From an uncultured Lachnospiraceae bacterium (GTDB taxonomy: Bacteria; Bacillota; Clostridia; Lachnospirales; Lachnospiraceae), in assembly GCA_902787715.1 (NCBI GenBank), contig CADAHQ010000004.1:59363-123362 (forward strand): 64,000 nucleotides of DNA, read 5' to 3'. The notes below the pieces were generated by a model. That model did no database searches. It saw nothing but the letters and a program-made list of their open reading frames with translations, and was not told the DNA's origin. Shown here piece by piece: positions 57,782 through 64,000 of the stretch; position 1 is the first letter of the stretch; each line of letters starts with the position of its first letter. A program made the position numbers and the translations under genes.

Positions 57782-58609
57782 ATGGATCTACACGATTACA
57801 AGGATGTGGCGGAAAATTACGACCGGTATCTCGACGTAATGTACGCCGACGATCACGACAACCACGAAGGCTTTCGCGAATTTTACTACGAGCTCGCGAA
57901 GAAGTATGGCGACGGCGGCGTCGTCGATGTCGCCTGCGGAACGGGCGCGGTTTTGCTGTATCTGGCGGAACGCGGGATTATGGCGGACGGTACGGACCTC
58001 TCGGAGGAGATGTGCAAAGTCGCAGACGCGAAGGCGCGGCAAATGGGCCTCTCGCTCAATATTTACCCTTCGGACATGACGAAATTCAACTCCGGCAGAA
58101 AATACTCCCTGGCAATCATCGCCAGAAGCGGCTTTATGCATCTTCCGACGCAGCAGCTGCAAAAGGATGCCTTAAGAAACCTCCGTGAGCAGTTACTTCC
58201 CGGCGGAATTCTTACGTTCAACACGTTTGATCCCTGGCCGGCGATGCAGGCGCAGCAGATGATGACGAAGCCAGACGATTATTCCTTCCGGCTTGAGTAC
58301 AGAAACGCCGACGGAAACCGCGAGAAGATTTACACGGCGATTTCGTACAACCCTTATACGCAGCAGTTGTACGGCAACTGGAAGTTCGAGGAGTACAACG
58401 AGGCCGGTGAGATTATCGCAACGCGCATCCGACCGCTTCTGATGCGTCAGACGTACCGACACGAAATCTTCCTGCTCGCCGAGCTCTGCGGCTTTGAGGT
58501 TTTGGACATTTACCGCGGCTACAAGGGTGACAAAGAGGATTTGAATGATCCTTCCACGGCCGCATTGTACCGCAGCAATCTGATTTGGATCCTGCGAAGA
58601 AAAGACTGA
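57782..58609 (+). CDS. Class I SAM-dependent methyltransferase
   Basis: 275 aa, ATG 57782 after AAAGGAG. Motif I VVDVACGTGAVLLYLAERG, motif II GTDLSEEM, post-I DMTKF, then LLPGGILTFNTF. UbiE/Methyltransf_25 type with a beta-rich insertion (residues 170-220) common to this small-molecule group. Substrate unknown. First of several unlinked small enzymes on this strand. Confidence 0.9.
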   Translation: MDLHDYKDVAENYDRYLDVMYADDHDNHEGFREFYYELAKKYGDGGVVDVACGTGAVLLYLAERGIMADGTDLSEEMCKVADAKARQMGLSLNIYPSDMTKFNSGRKYSLAIIARSGFMHLPTQQLQKDALRNLREQLLPGGILTFNTFDPWPAMQAQQMMTKPDDYSFRLEYRNADGNREKIYTAISYNPYTQQLYGNWKFEEYNEAGEIIATRIRPLLMRQTYRHEIFLLAELCGFEVLDIYRGYKGDKEDLNDPSTAALYRSNLIWILRRKD

Positions 58610-58674
58610 GCGCCCCGTGGGGGTGAAAATATCAAGCGTTCCATTGCGGGGCGCGGAAATGTGAGGAACATGCC

Positions 58675-60117
58675 ATGAAACTCCGATTGGTTAAAGCGGA
58701 TGACCGCTATAAAGACCTGATTTGCGACATGCTTGATGAGTGGTATGCAACCGGGGAAAAGATTGTCCCCTATGCCATCCGACGGCTTGATTATCACGAT
58801 TACGAGAACTATTGCAAAAACATCGATACGGACAACAATCACGGGCATGTAGCAACCACCACATGGTTTGCCCTCGATGAGGAGCGAAACGTTATTGTCG
58901 GCGCGGTCAACCTCCGCCACTACCTGAATGAGCAGTTGCTTCTTGACGGCGGACACATCGGCGACGGCATCCGCCCCTCCGAGCGCCGCAAAGGATATGC
59001 CACGGAGATGATTCGGCTGGCGCTTGAGAAATGCCGGCAGCTGGGCATCTTCAGAGTTTTAATGGTTTGCGACAAGGACAACACCGGCAGCGCACGAAGC
59101 ATTCAGCGAAACGGCGGCGTGCTGGAGAACGAGCCGGAGGTCGAGGGCGTGGTGCAGCAGCGGTACTGGATTACCCTGCCGGAGACGGACGAAGAGGCAG
59201 AAGATTCCGAAAACAAACCGGAATATATCCGCCGCATGTCTATCGACGAGGTTCCGGAGTGCGTAGAGGTCATCCGAAAGTCCTTCCGAACCGTGGCCGA
59301 TGAGCTCGGATTTACCGAGGAAAATGCACCCCGCTTCACGGCATTTGCCACGGACGAAAACCGCCTGTATTACCACCTCTGCGTGGAGCGGCGGCCGATG
59401 TTTGTATACCTTGTAGGGAGGAAGATTGTCGGTTACTACTCCCTGGCGATTTCGGAGGACGAATCCGCCGAACTCAATAACCTTTCGGTGCTCCCGGAGT
59501 ACCGTCACAAGGGCATCGGCGCGAAGCTTTTAATCGATGCGATGAGCCAGGCGAAAAGCCTCGGAAAGACGATATTGAAAATGGGCATTGTGGAGGAGAA
59601 CACGAGGCTTCGCAAATGGTACGAAAGCTTCGGTTTTATCCACACCGGGACGCAGAAGTTCGACTTCTTCCCGTTTACCTGTGGGTATCTCGAGCGAGAG
59701 CTTCCGAAGATGAAATACTACCGTGTGCACACCGCCGATATGGCGTGGATTACGAAGCAGCCCCGGGGCATCTTCACAACCGTCGGAAAGCTGGTTGATG
59801 CGGAGATTCCCACCAAGGAGGAAATCGCCGAGTATTGGAAGAACCGTGAGTATTTTGAGAAGGTGCTGCCGCTTCCTCCGTATTACGAGGCGGGCAACCC
59901 GGATGGTGCCGTGACATGGTTTAAGGATACCCCCGAAGGCAATGACATCTGGCGACAGATGACCTTTTACAGGGATATGGGCGACAAATACGGCGTGCAG
60001 TTTTATATCTCGGAATGCCTCGAGCTTCCCGGCGAGACGGTCTATGAGGACGATTTTCAGGTTGCCGTGAAAGGGCAGCGAGAGGGTGTTACGGTTATCA
60101 CAAGGCCGCTTTTGTAG
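58675..60117 (+). CDS. Double GNAT acetyltransferase with extra C-terminal domain
   Basis: 480 aa. GNAT domain 1 at residues 1-170 (VGAVNLRHYLN, then IRPSERRKGYATEMIRLAL, an acetyl-CoA loop of the R/Q-x2-G-x-G/A form), GNAT domain 2 at about 180-340 (KIVGYYSLAIS, LSVLPEYRHKGIGAKLLIDA, YESFGF), and a third region 341-480 of unknown fold with many aromatic residues (TADMAWITKQPRGIF). No frameshift separates them. The two acetyltransferase domains differ clearly, so this is a fusion of unlike members and not a recent duplication. Confidence 0.85.
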   Translation: MKLRLVKADDRYKDLICDMLDEWYATGEKIVPYAIRRLDYHDYENYCKNIDTDNNHGHVATTTWFALDEERNVIVGAVNLRHYLNEQLLLDGGHIGDGIRPSERRKGYATEMIRLALEKCRQLGIFRVLMVCDKDNTGSARSIQRNGGVLENEPEVEGVVQQRYWITLPETDEEAEDSENKPEYIRRMSIDEVPECVEVIRKSFRTVADELGFTEENAPRFTAFATDENRLYYHLCVERRPMFVYLVGRKIVGYYSLAISEDESAELNNLSVLPEYRHKGIGAKLLIDAMSQAKSLGKTILKMGIVEENTRLRKWYESFGFIHTGTQKFDFFPFTCGYLERELPKMKYYRVHTADMAWITKQPRGIFTTVGKLVDAEIPTKEEIAEYWKNREYFEKVLPLPPYYEAGNPDGAVTWFKDTPEGNDIWRQMTFYRDMGDKYGVQFYISECLELPGETVYEDDFQVAVKGQREGVTVITRPLL

Positions 60118-60163
60118 CATTTTTCGAAAATCAATGGAAACATGAAATCAAAGGAGAACCGCC

Positions 60164-60681
60164 ATGAAATTTGCTGAGAAAACCTTTACACTGAAGGACG
60201 GAAGGACCTGTGTATGATTGAATACATGAAGAAGACCGCAGGGGAAACCGAGTTTTTGCTTCGCTACCCGGATGAGGTCAGTTACACTTTGGAGAAGGAA
60301 ACGGAGATTCTCGGAAACATCCGGGAGGATCCTTACCATATCATGATGGTGGCCGTTGTGGACGGAAAGGTCGCCGGCAACGGCAGCGTGACCGGCGTGG
60401 GGCCGAAGCGGAAGGTGCAGCATCGCTGCTCTTTGGCAATTGCCCTGTATGAAGAGTTCTGGGGGCTGGGAATCGGTTCCGCCATGATCACGTATTTAAG
60501 CGAGCTGGCCCGCGGCATCGGATGGCAGCAGATGGATCTGGAGGTGGTTGCGGAAAATGCACGTGCGCAGGCGCTTTACAAAAAATGCGGTTTCATCGAG
60601 AGCGGCCGCAGGCACAACGGGCTCCGTTTTGACGATGGGACGTACCACGATGAGATATTGATGTACAAGGATCTGACGTGA
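60164..60681 (+). pseudogene. GNAT acetyltransferase interrupted near its N-terminus
   Basis: ATG 60164 with a perfect AAAGGAG site starts MKFAEKTFTLKDGRTCV and stops at TGA 60215-60217. An overlapping ATG at 60214 (other frame) continues MIEYMKKTAGETEFLLRYPD to the end at 60681, with the acetyl-CoA loop FWGLGIGSAM and YKKCGF. In relatives the first strand runs on through an LRxxxxxDAEAMIEY-like stretch, so about 11 codons plus a frame are missing at the junction. The 155-aa downstream part (60214-60681) may still be translated by stop-start coupling (ATGA) and GGAAGGA, but lacks strand 1. Called pseudogene with that reservation. Confidence 0.75.
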
Positions 60682-60724
60682 TTGGGACCAAGGAACCGGG
60701 AATCACGGAAAGGGGGGTATCGAT

Positions 60725-61513
60725 ATGAGCACAAGACAGGAGATTATCGGAAGCTTTTACGGCGATGTCTGTGAGGACCGGAGACTTGTTAAGTCGCGCC
60801 ACGGACAGCTGGAATACGCTGTGACCATGGAGTACATTCATAGGTTCGCTGAGGCCGGCTCGAAGGTTTTGGAGATCGGCGCAGGTACCGGACGGTATTC
60901 CGTCGCTCTTGCAAAAGAGGGCATGGACGTAACTGCAGTGGAGCTTGTGGAGAGCAACCTTGCAATCCTTCGGGAAAACGGCAGGGGCGTCGCGGGATTG
61001 CGGGCCGAGCAGGGGGATGCCACGGACCTCTCGCGGTTTGCGGACAACACCTTCGATGTGACGCTTTCCCTCGGACCGATGTACCATCTCTACGAGAAGG
61101 ACGAGATCGACAAGGCCATCGACGAGGCAATCCGCGTCACAAAACCGGGCGGAGCTGTTTTGTTCGCCTTCATCTCGGTTTACGGCATCATGTACGCAAA
61201 CTACCTGCAGGGGAACTGGGCTGCCGGTGAGGAGGAGAATTTTACGAAGGACTACCGCATCCGGCATTTTAAGGAGCAGCTTTTCACCGGCTACGAGGTG
61301 CCGGAGTTTGAGAATTTATTTTCTAAAAAGCCGGTCAGACACATCACAACCGCAGGCGTCGACGGAATGCTGGAGACCGTCGAGGAGCGGGAGGATTTTG
61401 CGATCGGCGACGAAGATTTCGAGGCCTTCAAGCGCTGGTATTTAGCAATTTGTGAGAAGCGCGAATTGCTCGGAATGACGAACCATCTTTTGTATATCTG
61501 CCGAAAACGGTAG
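60725..61513 (+). CDS. Class I SAM-dependent methyltransferase
   Basis: 262 aa. Motif I VLEIGAGTGRYSVALAKEG, motif II VTAVELVESNL, acidic post-II GDATDLSRFADN, then LSLGPMYHLYEKDE and VTKPGGAVLFAFIS. Methyltransf_11 type, complete. The C-terminal part (190-262) is helical. Not similar in detail to the 57782 enzyme beyond the fold. Substrate unknown. Confidence 0.9.
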   Translation: MSTRQEIIGSFYGDVCEDRRLVKSRHGQLEYAVTMEYIHRFAEAGSKVLEIGAGTGRYSVALAKEGMDVTAVELVESNLAILRENGRGVAGLRAEQGDATDLSRFADNTFDVTLSLGPMYHLYEKDEIDKAIDEAIRVTKPGGAVLFAFISVYGIMYANYLQGNWAAGEEENFTKDYRIRHFKEQLFTGYEVPEFENLFSKKPVRHITTAGVDGMLETVEEREDFAIGDEDFEAFKRWYLAICEKRELLGMTNHLLYICRKR

Positions 61514-61607
61514 CGTCGCGGCGGAGGTGTCGCCTGTCGGAACGCCGTCATTATTGCGGTACATTGCCGTTCATGGTATGATGAGGAAAAATGCGGAGGT
61601 ATCGGAG

Positions 61608-62762
61608 ATGGAATTTGACGCAAAAGCGATGGTGGAGAAGTACCGCAGATTGTGTGAGCAGTATGTGGATTCCTATGTGCCGGATGTACATATCCTGAGG
61701 GGCGAAACCCGGTATGCCAAGGAACCGGATGCCAGTGGGCTGGATGCTCTGTACAGCAGATTTCTGTATCCGCATATCCGGGAGAAGAAGTATTTATTCT
61801 CAAAGGAGCACAAATCGCTTCCGAAAAATGCGCAAAAAGGCGCGTACAGCGAACTCGCTTACGACACGGAAGGAAGACTTCACCACGCCGAATTTGATTT
61901 GGGGCAACCCGGGTCCATGGCGGACTACCTGCTGGATTCCGTCGGGTCGTTTATGGCATACTTTTATGTCTCCGGGAATCTTCGGATTGACTACAATGTA
62001 CAGCGCAGGGCAAACGGCGAGCTGTTCTTTTCAAGGTGCAATTTCGAGTGGAGTGAATATGACGGGGATGGCCGCCTTGTGAGCGTGGAATCGTTCCAGC
62101 GAAACGGGACGCTTCACGACGGCGTGATTATCGATGCGGAGTATTACTCCTATGAGAACGGACTGCTGCGGCATATTACCCGGTTTGAGGAGTTTGACAC
62201 AGATCCGATGCCGCGGACACTGACGCTCATACAGCGCATGGTGCCGGACCTCATCTTTAACCCAAAACACAGTGAATTTAAAATATGCCCCGGCGAATCC
62301 GGAGTCGTCTGCAAATGGACGAATTTCTACCGGAAATCGCAAAATATTACAGGAGAGTTTCTGATCCCCGCGGAAAATGCAAGGAAACTCACGGAGCAGA
62401 AAGGGAGATTGAAACATGAGTCGGATTATATACCCGGATTACAAAAACTGTATTGCAAACCTGCCGAACTCGATCTTAAAAAAGTTCGGCGCCGAGCCGG
62501 TGGGGGAGCCGCTTTCCATGGCGGAACCGTATTTCGCAAGGGATTGCCGGAACGTGGTGGTGTTCCTTTTGGATGGCATGGGAAAGGCGATTTTGGAACG
62601 GCACCTGAAGGCGGACGGCCCCTTTCGCTCAAACCTCAGGGGCATTTACACCTCGACATTCCTCTCGACGACGGTGGCGGCGACGACTTCCATGATGTCG
62701 GGATTGCAGCCCTGCGAACACAGCTGGCTCGGCTGGGATTGCTACTATCCGCAGATTGGTAA
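61608..62762 (+). CDS. Hypothetical protein whose frame runs into the next gene
   Basis: ATG 61608 after GGAGG. Residues 1-269 look like a genuine soluble protein (AYDTEGRLHHAEFDLGQPGS, later EYDGDGRLVSVESFQRNGTL) of no family I recognise. From about residue 270 the frame overlaps the next gene by 347 nt and becomes Gly/Arg/Leu-rich, a sign of reading out of frame. A stop in another frame coincides with the next start (TGA at 62417-62419, ATGA overlap), so a one- or two-base indel shortly before 62415 would restore a normal end. Real extent is probably 61608 to about 62419. Confidence 0.62.
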   Translation: MEFDAKAMVEKYRRLCEQYVDSYVPDVHILRGETRYAKEPDASGLDALYSRFLYPHIREKKYLFSKEHKSLPKNAQKGAYSELAYDTEGRLHHAEFDLGQPGSMADYLLDSVGSFMAYFYVSGNLRIDYNVQRRANGELFFSRCNFEWSEYDGDGRLVSVESFQRNGTLHDGVIIDAEYYSYENGLLRHITRFEEFDTDPMPRTLTLIQRMVPDLIFNPKHSEFKICPGESGVVCKWTNFYRKSQNITGEFLIPAENARKLTEQKGRLKHESDYIPGLQKLYCKPAELDLKKVRRRAGGGAAFHGGTVFRKGLPERGGVPFGWHGKGDFGTAPEGGRPLSLKPQGHLHLDIPLDDGGGDDFHDVGIAALRTQLARLGLLLSADW

Positions 62763-63465
62763 GAATGTGACCTGTTTTTACAACTTCCTGCAGGGAACCG
62801 AGGAGAAGGCTGCGGACTTCGATGTGCCGTGGACCTTCACCCCGTATGAGAGTGTGGTGGAAAAGATTCGGAAACTCGGCAAGAGCGCAGTCATGTACGC
62901 GCCTTTCTGGGAGCCGAAGACGGACAGCATCCGGGAGATGTGCGATCGCGTTAAGGCGACGGTGGCGGAACCAGGAGAGCACTACGTCTACGTGTACTGG
63001 AACCAGCCGGACGGGCTTTTGCACCGGAACGGGTGCGGCGCGGAGATTGTGCATGAGACGATGCAGGAGCTGGAGGCGGCGGTGAGTGATTTTGCGGCGC
63101 AGGCAGGCGAGGACACCCTCGTGATTGTCACCGCAGACCACGGTCACATGGACACGGAAAATGTTGACATCCGGGATTATCCGGAGATTGCGGACTGCGT
63201 GAAGGAAGACAAAAAAGACTTCTTTGAGCAGGAGTGGAACAAAACGTTCGGAGACCGCTTCCTGCTGATGCCAATGGAAGAGGTGATTGCGCGGAAGCTC
63301 ATGGGAACGGGCACGCCGCATCCGATGTTCCGACAGATGCTCGGCGACTATCTTGCGATTGCCACCGGGGACCTCTCCATTTTCTACACCGGAGAGCACA
63401 AATGGACATCCAACCACGGAAGTTTGGTTGAGGATGAGATGCTGATCCCGTTTATTGTTTTTTGA
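62416..63465 (+). CDS. Alkaline-phosphatase-superfamily phosphodiesterase/nucleotide pyrophosphatase
   Basis: 349 aa, ATG 62416 after AAAGGGAG. Metal and nucleophile motifs of the type I phosphodiesterase/NPP branch: VVVFLLDGMGKAIL (Asp), FLSTTVAATTSMMSG (nucleophile Thr), YWNQPDGLLHRNG (Asp, His), VTADHGHMD (Asp-His-x-His) and a final SNHGS. No signal peptide, so it is cytoplasmic, unlike many relatives. Hydrolyses phosphodiesters or nucleotide sugars in the family; substrate unknown. Overlapped at its start by the previous frame. Confidence 0.9.
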   Translation: MSRIIYPDYKNCIANLPNSILKKFGAEPVGEPLSMAEPYFARDCRNVVVFLLDGMGKAILERHLKADGPFRSNLRGIYTSTFLSTTVAATTSMMSGLQPCEHSWLGWDCYYPQIGKNVTCFYNFLQGTEEKAADFDVPWTFTPYESVVEKIRKLGKSAVMYAPFWEPKTDSIREMCDRVKATVAEPGEHYVYVYWNQPDGLLHRNGCGAEIVHETMQELEAAVSDFAAQAGEDTLVIVTADHGHMDTENVDIRDYPEIADCVKEDKKDFFEQEWNKTFGDRFLLMPMEEVIARKLMGTGTPHPMFRQMLGDYLAIATGDLSIFYTGEHKWTSNHGSLVEDEMLIPFIVF

Positions 63466-63526
63466 GATTGACAGGGCAGGAGTCCCACGGATGATTTCTG
63501 CCTCCTGATTGGGAAAGGATATTTGT

Positions 63527-64000
63527 ATGGATTTGATTGTAATAACCGGCAGCGGGGCTGTCGGAAAGATGACAGTCGGGCAGGAGCTTATGAAGATCAC
63601 CGATTTCCGGCTTTGACCATTCGCTGGTGAACAAGATACGGGAGGACTGTTTTGAGGCTTTCCTAAAGACCGATTACCAGGGAATGATCTTCACGTACAT
63701 GTGGGCATTTGACCTGCCGTCGGATTGGGAGTATATTAAGAATGTTGCAGCCCGCTTTGAGGCTACCGGCGGAACCGTGTACTATGTGGAGCTGGTTGCG
63801 GACCGGGATGTCCGGCTCGCCCGCAACAAGACGGAAAACCGCCTGCTGCACAAGGCTTCTAAGCGCGATACGGTAATCTCGGACGACCGGATTTTACGGG
63901 AGGAGACGAAGTACCGCGTGGTCAGCCGGGAGGGGGAGATTCCCTTCGAAAACTACCTTCGGATTGACAACACGACACTCGCGCCGCAGACGGTTGCGGA
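63527..64000 (+). pseudogene. P-loop (AAA/shikimate-kinase-like) protein with frameshift; 3' end outside window
   Basis: ATG 63527 starts MDLIVITGSGAVGKMTVGQE with Walker A (GSGAVGKMT) and stops at TGA 63614-63616 after 29 residues. The family sequence resumes in the +1 frame from 63615: DHSLVNKIREDCFEAFLK, then MIFTYMWAFDLPSD, LARNKTENRL and PFENYLRIDN, open to the window edge. In relatives a His-rich segment of about 8-10 residues (FHNH-like) joins the two parts, so a small deletion with a frameshift is inferred. Ribosome site GGGAAAGG is intact. Confidence 0.75.

Overview
The window is a stretch of chromosome from a Gram-positive, GC-rich (roughly 55%) anaerobic Clostridia member, most likely a Lachnospiraceae-type gut or rumen fermenter. 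Signs are: consensus TTGACA/TATAAT promoters and strong GGAGG ribosome sites, a T-box leader, a class B sortase with its substrate, Pta-AckA acetate fermentation, a malate/fumarate/malic enzyme cluster, a DUF6465 Lys/Ala-rich protein, YerC/TrpR-like and DUF1836 regulators, many Thr-Pro linkers on exported proteins, and a CBM-linked GH5 glucanase. No rRNA, phage, transposase, or Cas gene was seen. One tRNA (Gly-GCC) is present.

Layout. 0-3 kb: end of a class B sortase and its surface-protein substrate, then tRNA-Gly. 3-5.6 kb: hemolysin III family protein, LysR regulator, HAD phosphatase. 5.8-9.5 kb: NAD-dependent LDH/MDH-family dehydrogenase with a malate-type Arg, fumarase, malic enzyme. 9.6-11.4 kb: poly-Asp lipoprotein. 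11.5-13.7 kb (minus strand): phenylacetate-CoA ligase and ACT protein behind a T-box whose specifier reads UUC (Phe). 13.8-14.24 kb: the most unusual object, five 39-nt palindromic elements at a strict 94-95-nt period, without any gene. 14.3-17.5 kb: small lipoprotein, VanZ-like protein, DUF6465 protein, acetolactate synthase small subunit, MscL with a zinc ribbon, a 72-aa protein. 17.6-23.2 kb: pta, ackA, a LiaF-like membrane protein, an NlpC/P60 protein, rpmF. 23.4-28.7 kb: a 1396-aa BACON/InlB-repeat protein that lacks its N-terminus, and a lipoprotein. 28.8-35.9 kb: RNase H-like exonuclease, ruvA-ruvB-zapA-U32 peptidase, HD hydrolase, Nudix. 36-47.9 kb: GtrA, rRNA methyltransferase, a cell wall hydrolase with a WalR-type operator, GH5 glucanase, HtrA protease, PcrA helicase, DUF1836 and YerC regulators. 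48-64 kb: RlmD, then a strip of small accessory enzymes (metallo-hydrolase, kinases, phosphatases, methyltransferases, acetyltransferases), several of which are visibly broken or fused.

How it works together. Central carbon genes (malate cluster, pta-ackA) support mixed-acid fermentation. The Phe T-box in front of paaK suggests that arylacetate activation is switched on by phenylalanine starvation, i.e. serves Phe synthesis by reductive carboxylation rather than phenylacetate breakdown. The surface apparatus (sortase substrate, two NlpC/P60 proteins, GH5-CBM, lipoproteins) fits a fibre-associated lifestyle, with one wall hydrolase apparently under WalRK-type control. All functional calls come from reading protein motifs by eye; no database search was possible.
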